Assembly: GCF_000964005.1 (NCBI RefSeq)
Contig: NZ_JXYP01000021.1
Coordinates: 124,001 to 188,000, forward strand
Direction of reading: 5' to 3'
DNA: 64,000 nucleotides
Source of the DNA: Williamsia herbipolensis
GTDB taxonomy: Bacteria > Actinomycetota > Actinomycetes > Mycobacteriales > Mycobacteriaceae
Below are positions 31,135 through 39,476 of the stretch, one piece after another; the first letter of the stretch is position 1; the number at the start of each line of letters is the position of its first letter. Both the position numbers and the translations under genes were made by a program. The notes under the pieces were generated by a model. The model was not told the DNA's origin. It saw only the letters and a program-made list of their open reading frames with translations, and searched no databases.

Positions 31135-32094
31135 TCAGCGCGGGGTCTGCGAATCGGCCGAACCGGGCGCGGTCTGCACGGACCCCGACGGGGTGGTACC
31201 CGTTCGCGGCGCGCCCGAATTCGTGGACGGTGCAGCCGATCCCGAGGGCGCCGAATCGGCGGTGGGGTTCGGGGCCGTGGTGTTCGGAGCCGTCGCGCTC
31301 CCGGAGGCGCCCGGCAACACGTTCGAGGCCATCGGTTCGTCGGCCGCAGCTCCCGGCACCCCTGCCGACGCGGGGAGCGACGCGGTGTTGCCGGCGGTGG
31401 ACGAACCCGGTTGCGGGGTCACGGCGGTGGGCCGACCGGCGTTCATCGACGGTGCCGCGGTCCCGGTGGCGGGCGCGATCTCGCCCTCGACACGGGTGCG
31501 ACCGTCGGGTGCGACGACGAGACGTGGCACGTTGCTCGCCGGGATCATCCCCAATGCGGTTGCCTTGTCGGACAGTTCGGGTGCCGAGTCACCGGACTCG
31601 AAGGACTTCTTCAGGGCGTCCCGGCGGTCGATGAGCGTCTGGTTCTCCTGGCGTTTCGCGGAGAGTTCGTAGGACGTCTGTGCGGCGGTCGTCGACAGCC
31701 ACAATGTGAGACCGAGACCGACGGCGAGGATCGCGACGACCAGGACGGCGAACGGCATCCGCCGCAACAGATCTGCGGGCGATGCGATGATACGGGCGAG
31801 GACGCCACCGGTCGGCCGTTCGCGGCGGTCGACGAGAGTGGTCGTCGACCGCTGGGTCGCGCGACGACGGCGGCGATCGATGGCACGCTGCGCCGCCGGA
31901 GACCGGTTCTCCCGCGGCCGGTCGGCGACACCGGTGCGATCGCGACGACGCCGCGTCCCCGATGCCGATCCGCCCGCCTCGTCGAGATCGGGATCCCAGT
32001 CGGTGTCCGTCGCATCGGAGTTCGGCGAACCGCTGTGGGGCGCATCGGTGTCGGTCGCCCCGGCGACGAACGCGCCTCGGTCTGCCACGGTCAT
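31135..32094 (-). CDS. FtsL-like divisome membrane protein with long Pro/Ser/Thr-rich tail (Rv2164c-like)
   Basis: A 319-residue bitopic protein in the ftsL position between rsmH and pbpB. The N-terminal cytoplasmic part (about 110 residues) is charged. One membrane helix lies at about 113-133 (FAVLVVAILAVGLGLTLWLS), followed by a short heptad segment TSYELSAKRQENQTLIDRRDALKKSF typical of FtsL/FtsB. The last 120 or so residues are low-complexity Pro, Ser, Thr, Ala and Gly, as in the mycobacterial proline-rich Rv2164c family. The ATG at 32094 has a GGAGG ribosome site 7 bases upstream. The role as FtsL partner of FtsQ is inferred from position and topology. Confidence 0.85.
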   Translation of the reverse strand: MTVADRGAFVAGATDTDAPHSGSPNSDATDTDWDPDLDEAGGSASGTRRRRDRTGVADRPRENRSPAAQRAIDRRRRRATQRSTTTLVDRRERPTGGVLARIIASPADLLRRMPFAVLVVAILAVGLGLTLWLSTTAAQTSYELSAKRQENQTLIDRRDALKKSFESGDSAPELSDKATALGMIPASNVPRLVVAPDGRTRVEGEIAPATGTAAPSMNAGRPTAVTPQPGSSTAGNTASLPASAGVPGAAADEPMASNVLPGASGSATAPNTTAPNPTADSAPSGSAAPSTNSGAPRTGTTPSGSVQTAPGSADSQTPR

Positions 32095-32179
32095 CGCCGT
32101 ACCTCCATCGTCACGACATCCGTCGCCGTCTCGTTCATCTCGTGCGTCGTGCGTGCGTCCTCGGGTGCCCGGGTCGCGC

Positions 32180-33157
32180 TCATCGAGGGGCCAGTCGTTC
32201 GATCGCGCGGAGTCGAACCGGAGCCGACCGCGGGTTCGACGCGATCTCGGTCTCGTCGGCACGCTCGGCCCCGCGGGTGACCAGCCGGTACTCGGGCGCG
32301 GTGCCGGGGAGGTCGAACGGCAGTCCGGGCGGCGTCGTCGAGGTCACCCGATGTGCGAACTCCCGCTTGACGATGCGGTCCTCGAGCGACTGGTAGCTCA
32401 TCACCACCAGACGGCCACCCACGGCGAGGTGGTCGACGGCCGCAGGGATCGCCAGCTGCAGCGATTCCATCTCGCGGTTGACCTCGATGCGCAGCGCCTG
32501 GAAGGTGCGCTTGGCCGGGTGGCCACCGGTCCGACGGGTGGCCGCGGGGATCGCCCGATAGAGCAGCTCCACCAGTCGGGCGCTGGTGTCGAAGGGTTGG
32601 TGCTCCCGCTCACGGAGGACGGCCGAGGCGATCTTGCCCGCGAATCGTTCCTCGCCGTATTCCGACAGCACACGGGCGATCTCGCCGTGGGAGTAGGTGT
32701 TGAGGATGTCGGCGGCGGTCAGCGTGTCGTTGTCGTTCATCCGCATGTCGAGCGGGGCGTCGACGGAGTACGCGAACCCGCGATCGTGCTGGTCGAGCTG
32801 CATCGACGAGACGCCGAGGTCGAACAGGGCCGCGTCGTATCGGGTTCGACCGCTGTCGGTGAGGACATCGGCGATCTCGTCGTAACGTCGCCGGACGATG
32901 GTGACGCGATCGGCGAAGGGCGCCAACCGCTCCGACGCCGACGACACGGCGTTGCCGTCGCGATCGATGGCGATGATCGCGACGCCGGGGAACCGCTGCG
33001 CGACGAGTTCACTGTGGCCGCCGGCACCCAGTGTCGCATCGACGAACGTGGGGCCGGTGCCGTCGGGGGCGGTGTGCGTGAGGGCGGGAGCGATGAGGTC
33101 GATCATCCGGTCCGCCATCACCGGTATGTGACCGTGTTCGCCCGACTTGTGCTCCAC
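32180..33157 (-). CDS. rsmH: 16S rRNA (cytosine-1402-N4)-methyltransferase RsmH (MraW)
   Basis: A SAM-dependent rRNA methyltransferase of 325 residues. The N-terminal [18 protein letters not shown] loop [34 protein letters not shown] and the C-terminal [17 protein letters not shown] are characteristic. The GTG at 33157 ([14 protein letters not shown]) has an AAAGG site 7 bases upstream and gives the family length. The frame is open for 250 more codons upstream but that is mostly an mraZ shadow. It is second in the dcw cluster. Confidence 0.96.
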   Translation of the reverse strand: MEHKSGEHGHIPVMADRMIDLIAPALTHTAPDGTGPTFVDATLGAGGHSELVAQRFPGVAIIAIDRDGNAVSSASERLAPFADRVTIVRRRYDEIADVLTDSGRTRYDAALFDLGVSSMQLDQHDRGFAYSVDAPLDMRMNDNDTLTAADILNTYSHGEIARVLSEYGEERFAGKIASAVLREREHQPFDTSARLVELLYRAIPAATRRTGGHPAKRTFQALRIEVNREMESLQLAIPAAVDHLAVGGRLVVMSYQSLEDRIVKREFAHRVTSTTPPGLPFDLPGTAPEYRLVTRGAERADETEIASNPRSAPVRLRAIERLAPR

Positions 33158-33211
33158 CGGAGGCCTTTCGGAGTGGCTGCGCACTGCGGTGCGGGTCGAT
33201 CGGACCGGTCG

Positions 33212-33242
33212 CCGGCAGCACGACATGACGTCGTGCTGTCGG
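33212..33242 (-). other. Strong inverted repeat in the mraZ-rsmH leader
   Basis: CAGCACGAC-atgac-GTCGTGCTG is a perfect 9-base-pair hairpin that extends to 13 pairs with one G-U. It stands about 55 bases before rsmH in a 245-base gap without a gene. No T-tract follows on the minus strand. It could be an attenuator, an RNA processing site or a protein-binding palindrome. I see nothing else in the gap. Confidence 0.6.
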
Positions 33243-33402
33243 CGCGGCCGGGAGGTCGCTGCGGTGAGTACGGGTCCCTGCCCGATGACGGACCTGGCGC
33301 TGGGGAAGTGCGCCAGGGACGTCTCGGGCAGAGGCCTGAACTCGCCGAGGCGAACCGGGCCGTGCGGTCCCGCCGAGGTCCTCCGGCGGCGGGACCCGGT
33401 GA

Positions 33403-33834
33403 TCACAGGATGTTCTCCAGGGACGGGTTGTCGGCACGCGAGAAGCTCTCCTCGTGCTGGGACTCGTACTGCTCCCAGGCCTGGGCATCCCAGATCTCGA
33501 CGTAGTCGTAGTTGCCGATCACCGCGCATTCCTTGGTGAGGCCTGCATAGGTCCGGTGCTTGGACGACAGGGTGATCCGTCCCTGTGCGTCCGGCACCAT
33601 CTCCTCGGTGCTGGAGTTGAGATGACGCTGATACATCCGCGCCTTCTCGTCCACCTTGGACGCCGCGGCGGCTCGTTTCGCCCGCTCCACGAAGTCCTCG
33701 GGCAGGTAGATCGCGAGGCTGTGGTCCTGACCGCGAGTGACCATCATCCCTCCTGCCAACTGCTCTCGAAACTTCGCGGGAAGCGTGAGCCGCCCTTTGT
33801 CGTCCAACTTGTGCAGGTGTGTGCCGAGGAACAT
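33403..33834 (-). CDS. mraZ: Transcriptional regulator MraZ
   Basis: The first gene of the dcw cluster, encoding a 143-residue double AbrB-like (SpoVT-fold) DNA-binding protein that forms rings and controls its own operon. Both halves are seen: [20 protein letters not shown], and about residues 77-95 the second copy with [20 protein letters not shown]. The ATG at 33834 has a GGGGAG ribosome site and the universal MFLGTH N-terminus. Phased GTGG repeats just upstream are probable autoregulatory sites. Confidence 0.96.
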   Translation of the reverse strand: MFLGTHLHKLDDKGRLTLPAKFREQLAGGMMVTRGQDHSLAIYLPEDFVERAKRAAAASKVDEKARMYQRHLNSSTEEMVPDAQGRITLSSKHRTYAGLTKECAVIGNYDYVEIWDAQAWEQYESQHEESFSRADNPSLENIL

Positions 33835-33893
33835 GTTCTCCCCACACCTCCTGCCGGGCGGAGTCGCGAGTCCGGCACTCTCTCCTCCGTGCA

Positions 33894-33924
33894 CCACAGT
33901 ACCCCACTTCGCCCCACTTTCCAC
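33894..33924 (-). promoter_or_regulatory. Probable MraZ operator (phased GTGG repeats)
   Basis: On the minus strand, GTGG tetramers begin at 33924, 33917, 33907 and 33897; the last three are exactly 10 bases apart, with GTGGGG at the middle two. MraZ proteins are known to bind short G-rich direct repeats (MraZ boxes) upstream of mraZ. The array lies 60-90 bases before the mraZ start. A precise -35/-10 pair was not assigned. Confidence 0.65.
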
Positions 33925-34090
33925 CCCCAGATGGGCAGTGAGTTCGGACCGGAGTACAAAACAGCAGGTCAAAGATAGGAAAAGTGGTGGGGCGACCGGA
34001 CGCCCGTCGGTCGATGCCGGTTCAGTCGACCTGGGCTTTCGTCATCAGAGAATGCCCACATCAGCCGCCGAGCGCCTGTGGGCGATCGCG

Positions 34091-34134
34091 GTGGAGGAAA
34101 GTGGGGATCGGTGGATACGCGGGGGACGCGGTGG
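34091..34134 (+). promoter_or_regulatory. Second array of 10-bp-phased GTGG repeats
   Basis: On the plus strand GTGG begins at 34091, 34101, 34111 and 34131, with GGGG at 34121, so the 10-base phase is unbroken over five steps. It includes GGAAAGTGGGG, the same string as in the mraZ-proximal array but on the other strand. It lies in the 406-base gap between mraZ and the DUF3040 gene, which otherwise holds no gene. A link to MraZ is an inference. Confidence 0.4.
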
Positions 34135-34168
34135 CGGCCCGGCCGGCGGTCACCCCGAGAACGACGAA

Positions 34169-34195
34169 ACCGCGCACCGGGAATCGGTGCGCGGT
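34169..34195 (-). terminator. Terminator hairpin downstream of the DUF3040 gene
   Basis: ACCGCGCACCG and its exact complement (11 base pairs) flank a five-base loop GGAAT. It lies 46 bases past the DUF3040 stop and upstream of the dcw cluster, so it separates the two transcription units. Confidence 0.75.
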
Positions 34196-34240
34196 CTCGT
34201 GTGTGAGGTCAGTGCGGGACTGTCGAGGCCCCGCAGAGGA

Positions 34241-34648
34241 TCATTCCTGTTCGAACCGTCGGTTGAAGCGCTCTTCCATCCGCTCACTGAACGAGCGTGA
34301 GCCGTTGCCCCGCGGACGACGTCCCGTCGAGGACTCCGAGGTGGCTCCCGACGCCGGCGGCGCGGACGAGCCGATGCCCCACAACGCGATGAGCCCGGCG
34401 GCGAACATGACGAGGAATCCGACGAGGCTGAGGATCGGGAACCCGCCGACCGTGACGTCGACGACCAGTCCGCCGATCAGCAACAGCAACCCCACGACGA
34501 ACAGAACCGCGGCCTGCAGACGTTTACGCGTGGTCGACCCGCCGCGTACCCGCCGACGCCGGACATTCGACGCGAACTTGGGATCTTCGGCGTACAGCGC
34601 GTTCTCGATCTGTTCGAGCATTCGCTGCTCGTGCTCCGAGAGTGGCAC
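34241..34648 (-). CDS. DUF3040 family membrane protein (Rv2169c-like)
   Basis: A 135-residue protein beginning MPLSEHEQRMLEQIENALYA, followed by DPKFASNVRRRR, the signature of the actinobacterial DUF3040 family. Two membrane helices at about 45-65 and 70-92 follow, then a Ser/Gly/Arg-rich tail ending SFSERMEERFNRRFEQ. The gene lies next to mraZ in mycobacteria too. Function unknown. A GGAGG-like ribosome site precedes the ATG. Confidence 0.9.
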   Translation of the reverse strand: MPLSEHEQRMLEQIENALYAEDPKFASNVRRRRVRGGSTTRKRLQAAVLFVVGLLLLIGGLVVDVTVGGFPILSLVGFLVMFAAGLIALWGIGSSAPPASGATSESSTGRRPRGNGSRSFSERMEERFNRRFEQE

Positions 34649-34785
34649 CGCCCCTCCTTACAGCACTTCGGTCCGGTGACCGGACGGTGTCCAACGCATA
34701 CCCGCGGCAGGTGTGTCGGGGTCGGTGGGCTCGTGTCGCGAGCCCTGGTGTCGATGATACGAGGTGATCGAGAAACCGACCACCA

Positions 34786-35271
34786 TTACCCGGCTGAGAG
34801 TTCGGTCCGAGTCGCCGACCGGTGGCCTGCGGTCACCCGCGTCCCGTGCTCGAAGGCGACGACCTGCGCCCGCACGTCCTCCAGGAAGTCGGCGAGACGG
34901 GTCCGGGTGGCCTGCACACTCCGGGGATCGACATCGCGGACGACGCCCAGTTCGATGTCGGCTCGCAGACGCGAGAGCCCCGCGAAGTAGGTGGCCCAGG
35001 TGGTGAGCTCCGGCAGGGCCCGCGGCAGGCGCGCCCAGGCGCTGACCGGGCCCCGACGTGGGCGGGCGGTGGATTTCTCCCCGACCACCAGGGCGGCACC
35101 GGCCGCACGCAGGGCGGCGAGGTACAGCGCGCGGAGCTGCTCGGTCGGTTCGGGCGAGTCGTCCGCGTGCGCAGCCATGGCCTCGGCGCGACCGAGCAGT
35201 TCGCGGGCGCGCAGTGCGAGTCGTGGGTCGACCGTGGTGGTGCGCCGTGTCGTCGTACGTGTCCCCGTCAT
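34786..35271 (-). CDS. SAV_6107-family HEPN domain protein
   Basis: A 161-residue, mostly helical protein. A Thr/Arg-rich N-terminus (TGTRTTTRRTTTVDPRLALR) leads into helices with ARELLGRAEAMAAHA, EQLRALYLAALRAAGAALVV and LPRALPELTTWATYFAGLSR. This arrangement matches the actinobacterial SAV_6107 HEPN family as I know it; no RxxxxH catalytic motif of toxin-type HEPN ribonucleases is apparent. The ATG at 35271 is 8 bases from GAGAGGGG. Role unknown; conserved beside the dcw cluster. Confidence 0.7.
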   Translation of the reverse strand: MTGTRTTTRRTTTVDPRLALRARELLGRAEAMAAHADDSPEPTEQLRALYLAALRAAGAALVVGEKSTARPRRGPVSAWARLPRALPELTTWATYFAGLSRLRADIELGVVRDVDPRSVQATRTRLADFLEDVRAQVVAFEHGTRVTAGHRSATRTELSAG

Positions 35272-35576
35272 CGTCACACCCCTCTCGTGGTCTGTCTTCG
35301 TGTACCTGTGGAGGTTCAACCTCATCGGACGGATCAGTCATACCGCCGTCCACCGACAACGTGAGCAATGGAACAGCCGTTGCCCACCGGGACCCGGACG
35401 GACCGGACGACGATCGGACCGGCCCGGCCGCAGACGCTTCCCTCGTCCACCGCCGGACCGGCCGTCGGTCGTCGGGTCACGATGAGACTCGTCGCGGAGG
35501 TTGAGTACTCGAACACCCGTTCGACCTATTCAATATAGCTACCCCCCGACAAGGTCTCAAGAGGAGGCGCAGAACG
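35272..35576. other. Divergent intergenic region (HEPN gene / carotenoid operon)
   Basis: No gene is supported in these 305 bases. It contains a palindrome GAGGTT-C-AACCTC (35311-35323) and, nearer the plus-strand operon, a related GAGGTTGAGTACTCGAAC string at about 35498-35513. An AT-rich CAATATAGCT lies at 35531-35540, a possible -10 region about 40 bases before the GNAT gene. Promoters for both directions should lie here. Confidence 0.4.
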
Positions 35577-36185
35577 GTGTCTGTTCGCCTGGTCGGCCTC
35601 GTCCCCGACGACGCCGGGGACTGGTTGAACCCCGCTCTCGACGTGTACGTCGAGGCCATGGGATACCCCCGGGGAACCCAGACACACCGCTCCCCGCTGT
35701 GGCGCGACCACATGCGACGACCCGGCTGGACCGCGGTCGGCGCCTACCGCTCCCCCGACGACGCGACGGGAGGGACGGCGGGCGGCGGGTCTCTGGTCGG
35801 CATCGCCTACGGCTACACCGGCGCGGGCGACCAGTGGTGGCACCAGCAACTCTGCGCGGGACTCCGACACGGCGGCTACACCCGCGAGCAGATCGACGAG
35901 ATCACGCGCGACTACTTCGAACTGACCGAGCTCCACGTACATCCCCGCCTGCAGGGTCACCGCATCGGCGAGGCGCTGCTCGCGCGACTCCTCGAGGGAC
36001 GGAGCGAGAGCAGCGTCCTGCTCTCCACACCGGAGGTGCCCGCCGACGACAACCGCGCGTGGCGCCTCTACCGACGGGTCGGTTTCGCCGATCTGCTCCG
36101 CCACTTCAGCTTCGCAGGCGATCCGCGACCCTTCGCCGTCCTCGGACGCCGACTACCGATGGGCCCCCATGACGACCAGCAGTGA
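35577..36185 (+). CDS. GNAT-family N-acetyltransferase (Rv2170-like)
   Basis: A 202-residue acyl-CoA-dependent acetyltransferase. The acetyl-CoA motif is LTELHVHPRLQGHRIGEALL, followed by LLSTPEVPADDNRAWRLYRRVGF, typical of GNAT motif A and B. The substrate is not predictable; the mycobacterial gene at this position was reported as a lysine acetyltransferase, which I recall but cannot verify. The GTG start has a GAGGAGG site. It heads a plus-strand operon and overlaps crtO by 17 bases, so it is co-transcribed with carotenoid genes. Confidence 0.88.
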   Translation: MSVRLVGLVPDDAGDWLNPALDVYVEAMGYPRGTQTHRSPLWRDHMRRPGWTAVGAYRSPDDATGGTAGGGSLVGIAYGYTGAGDQWWHQQLCAGLRHGGYTREQIDEITRDYFELTELHVHPRLQGHRIGEALLARLLEGRSESSVLLSTPEVPADDNRAWRLYRRVGFADLLRHFSFAGDPRPFAVLGRRLPMGPHDDQQ

Positions 36186-37848
36186 CGCCCGCATCCACGA
36201 CGCGATCGTGGTGGGTGCCGGTCACAACGGACTCGTCGCGGCGACGTACCTCGCGCAGTCGGGCCTCGACGTGGCCGTCGTCGAACGCGACACCATCCCC
36301 GGTGGCGCCGTGTCCACGGTGGCCCGGTTCCCCGGCTACCGGGTCGATCGCGGATCCTCGGCCCACATCATGATCAGGCACACCTCGATCATCGACGACC
36401 TCTCGCTCGGGTCGCACGGCCTGCGCTACATCGACTGCGACCCATGGGCGTTCGCGCCCGCCGACGGCGACTCACCGGCGATCGTCTTCCGGACCGACCT
36501 CGACGCGACCTGCGTCTCGATCGAGGCCGCGTGCGGCGCACGCGAGGCCGACGCGTACCGACGGTTCGTCGCCGTGTGGGGACCGCGGTCGGCGGCGGTC
36601 ATGCGGATGTTCGCCCACCGCCCCACCGTCGGCGGGTTCGCGCGCTCGTTCTGGGGCATGCCCACCCGCGACGGGGTCACCGGCCGGGCCGCGGGGGCCA
36701 ATCTCGCCCAGGAGTTCCTCCGCTCCGGAGATGCCCTGCTGGACAGCTGGTTCGACTCCGAGCGCCTCAAGGCCGCACTCGCGTGGTTCGGCGCGCAGTC
36801 GGGACCGCCGATGAGTGAGCCGGGTACCGCGCCGATGGTCGGCATCGCAGCGCTGATGCACACCCTGCCGCCCGGGCGCGCGGTCGGCGGCAGCGGCGCG
36901 CTCACCGAGGCGCTCGTCTCGGCCCTGGGGTCACACGGCGGCGAACTCGTGCTCGACGCCCCGGTCGAGTCGCTGGCGTGGACCGGCGACCACTGGCGGG
37001 TGACGTCGGCGGGCGGTGCGGTGCGCCGCGCGCGATCGGTCGTCGCGGCGTGCCACATCCTCACCACGCTCGACGCGCTCGCCGCCGGTGGTGTCGCCCC
37101 CGAGCAGGTGCGCCGATGGCAGAGCCGGATCGAGGTCGGCCCGGGTATCGGCAGTGCCGTGCGGATCGGTGCCACGGCACTCCCCGACTACCCCGGACTG
37201 CCGTCGGACCTCCCCACCCACGGCGTGCACTCGGGCCTCGGGCTGCTCGTCTCCGACCGGGCGCATCTGGCCGCGGCCTACGGCGACGCCCGCGCGGGCC
37301 AACTCCCCCGTCGCCCGGCACTGGTGGCCATGAGCTACTCCGCCATCGATCCGGGACTGGCACCGCCGCAACGACACTCGATCACCCTATGGTCGCAGTG
37401 GCACCCACGTCACCTCGCCGAGAACCGTTCGTGGACCGACCTCGCGCAGCGCGCCGGCGACGACATCATCGCCGAGATGGATCGACAGGCCCCCGGGTTC
37501 TCGTCGACCGTCGAACACGTGCACGTGCAGACCCCGGACCGCATCGAGGATGAGCTGGGCCTTCTCGGTGGCAACGTGATGCACGTCGAGATGTCGATGG
37601 ACCAGATGTTCGCCTTCCGACCCCATCCCGACCTCGGCGGCCATCGGGTGCCCGGGGTACCGGGCCTCTACCTCGCCGGCGCCTCGACCCATCCCGGTGG
37701 AGGTGTCAGCGGCATCAGCGGTGCGCTCGCCGCCGACCTCGTGCTCTCCGATCGCGCCGGTCTCGCCGACACCGTGCGCGAGGCCCTGGGTTCGGCGTGG
37801 ACGGCGTTGCGTCACAGGGCACCGGTGGGCGGCAGGCCACGGACGTGA
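36169..37848 (+). CDS. crtO: CrtO-type carotenoid (beta/gamma-carotene) 4-ketolase
   Basis: A 559-residue FAD-dependent enzyme related to phytoene desaturase but of the CrtO type, which adds a 4-keto group to a cyclic carotenoid end. The FAD loop is VVGAGHNGLVAATYLAQSG. The stretches RVDRGSSAHIMIRHTSIIDD, LRYIDCDPWAFAPADGD and GAQSGPPMSEPGTAPMVG match my memory of the characterised Rhodococcus erythropolis CrtO. The C-terminal GLYLAGASTHPGGGVSGISG is the second flavin motif. The ATG lies inside the GNAT gene. In Rhodococcus this enzyme yields 4-keto-gamma-carotene; the product here depends on the missing cyclase. Confidence 0.88.
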   Translation: MTTSSDARIHDAIVVGAGHNGLVAATYLAQSGLDVAVVERDTIPGGAVSTVARFPGYRVDRGSSAHIMIRHTSIIDDLSLGSHGLRYIDCDPWAFAPADGDSPAIVFRTDLDATCVSIEAACGAREADAYRRFVAVWGPRSAAVMRMFAHRPTVGGFARSFWGMPTRDGVTGRAAGANLAQEFLRSGDALLDSWFDSERLKAALAWFGAQSGPPMSEPGTAPMVGIAALMHTLPPGRAVGGSGALTEALVSALGSHGGELVLDAPVESLAWTGDHWRVTSAGGAVRRARSVVAACHILTTLDALAAGGVAPEQVRRWQSRIEVGPGIGSAVRIGATALPDYPGLPSDLPTHGVHSGLGLLVSDRAHLAAAYGDARAGQLPRRPALVAMSYSAIDPGLAPPQRHSITLWSQWHPRHLAENRSWTDLAQRAGDDIIAEMDRQAPGFSSTVEHVHVQTPDRIEDELGLLGGNVMHVEMSMDQMFAFRPHPDLGGHRVPGVPGLYLAGASTHPGGGVSGISGALAADLVLSDRAGLADTVREALGSAWTALRHRAPVGGRPRT

Positions 37849-38708
37849 CCGCCCCCACGGCCGCCCGCGACATCACCGGTACCGCCCGTGTGGTGTCGCT
37901 GGCCGCCGTGGCCGCATGGGTGCTCGCGCAGATCGTCTACACGCTCGTCGAGGGATCGGCGCGTGATGCCGCGACCGTGGTGGTCCTGTGCGCGGGGTCG
38001 ATCGCGATGATCGTCGACGTCGTCGCACGCCGGGGCGTGGGTCGAGCGGTGGCGATCATCGCCCCGGTGGCGGCCATCGTGTTCGCCGCCGAGGTCGTCG
38101 GTACCCGGACCGGATTCCCCTTCGGCGCCTACGGATACGTCACCGACCGCATCGGTCCGGCCGTCGCCGATGTCCCGATCCTCATCACCGCCGCGTGGTT
38201 CATGGGCGCGTACGCGGTCTGGCGGGTCGCGGCCTTCGTGCTGCCGACCGCGCGGGCGGGCCGTATCGCGATCGGGGTCGTCGGTCTGGTCAGCTGGGAT
38301 CTCTACCTCGATCCGCAGATGGTCGCGGCGGGTCTGTGGAGCTGGGACGCCAAGGACGCGGGACTGCCGGGGATGGAGGCCATCCCGCTCACCAACTTCG
38401 CCGGGTGGGCGGCGGTCGGACTCGTCGTCATGCTGGTGTTCGAACTGCTCGACCCTCCCGACGCCGCACGGGGCGCGACACCGGTCGTCCCCCTGGTGTG
38501 GCTGTGGTGGACCTGGGCGGGCTCTGCGTTCGCGCAGATCTTCCTTCTCGAGAACGGCGCGCTGCGTTCGGGTGTCGCCTACGGCATCGTCGGCATGGGC
38601 GTGTTGGCGGTGCCCGCGGTCGTCGCCGTCGCGACCTCGCGACGCCGCCCCACTCCCGACACCGCGACACCCACCGACGCACCGCACGCGGCGGGTCGTC
38701 GTCGGTGA
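37845..38708 (+). CDS. cruF: CruF-like carotenoid hydratase (DUF422 membrane protein)
   Basis: A 287-residue protein with about seven membrane helices. Motifs GTRTGFPFGAYGYVT, SWDLYLDPQMVAAGLWSW and IPLTNFAGWAAVG characterise the carotenoid-hydratase (CruF, DUF422) family, which adds water to the psi end to give a 1'-hydroxyl. The conserved acidic residues in FPFGAYGYVTD and DLYLDPQ are present. The GTG overlaps the crtO stop by 4 bases (GTGA). With CrtO this predicts 1'-hydroxy-4-keto-gamma-carotene-like pigments. Substrate is inferred from family and context. Confidence 0.82.
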   Translation: MTAPTAARDITGTARVVSLAAVAAWVLAQIVYTLVEGSARDAATVVVLCAGSIAMIVDVVARRGVGRAVAIIAPVAAIVFAAEVVGTRTGFPFGAYGYVTDRIGPAVADVPILITAAWFMGAYAVWRVAAFVLPTARAGRIAIGVVGLVSWDLYLDPQMVAAGLWSWDAKDAGLPGMEAIPLTNFAGWAAVGLVVMLVFELLDPPDAARGATPVVPLVWLWWTWAGSAFAQIFLLENGALRSGVAYGIVGMGVLAVPAVVAVATSRRRPTPDTATPTDAPHAAGRRR

Positions 38709-39451
38709 CCCGGTCGACCTGGCACGATGTCGTGGTGCCCGCCTCTCCGGTCCTTGCGCCCCACCGTCTCGCCCCGCGGTCCCGCACCCGCCGACGCCCC
38801 GTGCGCATCGCGGCCGCGGTGCTGCTCGTGCTCATCGGTTCGCTGTCGTTGACGTCCTGCATGGAACGCTCGCCGTACGTCGGTGATCGGCTGTGGGGCG
38901 AACTCGTGGTCGCCGCGAAGGCCTCCGGGGACAGCAAGGGACCGCAGATCGAGATCCCGCAGTCGATGGCGGGCAGCGTCGTCGCCGACGCCTACTCCGA
39001 GAACGGCATGGTGGGCACCCGCGTCACCTACAGCGCACTTCCGGTCGGACAGTTCAACGAACTCGGCGACCTCCTGCTCGAGGCATACCCGAACAGTCCG
39101 GTGAGCATGGACCTCAGCACCAAACGCAACGGCGACGTGGTGCGGTTCCGCGGCTCGACCGACCTGAGCAGCCTGACCGCCGGGCAGGACCTGGTCTCGT
39201 TGACCGTGCAGTTCGCCGGGCCGATCAGCGCCACCAACGGCAAGCAGTCGTCCGACGACACGGCGACCTGGGCACCGGATGCGGGCAAGGTGACCGATCT
39301 CAGCGCCGAGGCGAACTACGCCGATCCCGGCACCGCGGCGTTCGGCGACTGGACGTGGCTGCTGGCCGGCATCACGCTCGCGGTCGTGCTGATCGTCGGC
39401 GGCGTCGCCTACACCACGCGCGACGCCTCACCCCGCGCCGGCCGAACCTGA
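38705..39451 (+). CDS. lppM: LppM-family lipoprotein (Rv2171-like)
   Basis: A 248-residue envelope protein. The signal peptide RIAAAVLLVLIGSLSLTSC contains the lipobox LTSC, preceded by a long basic N-region. The domain that follows (residues about 48-210) matches LppM in length and in phrases such as MVGTRVTYSALPVGQFNELG. A C-terminal membrane helix is present (about 220-240). LppM of M. tuberculosis affects early phagosome interaction, from literature. The GTG overlaps cruF by 4 bases; a GTG 9 codons further in is an alternative start. It is a cell-envelope gene embedded in the carotenoid operon. Confidence 0.85.
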   Translation: MTRSTWHDVVVPASPVLAPHRLAPRSRTRRRPVRIAAAVLLVLIGSLSLTSCMERSPYVGDRLWGELVVAAKASGDSKGPQIEIPQSMAGSVVADAYSENGMVGTRVTYSALPVGQFNELGDLLLEAYPNSPVSMDLSTKRNGDVVRFRGSTDLSSLTAGQDLVSLTVQFAGPISATNGKQSSDDTATWAPDAGKVTDLSAEANYADPGTAAFGDWTWLLAGITLAVVLIVGGVAYTTRDASPRAGRT

Positions 39452-39476
39452 CGGTGCGGCCGGGGACGGTGGTCGG

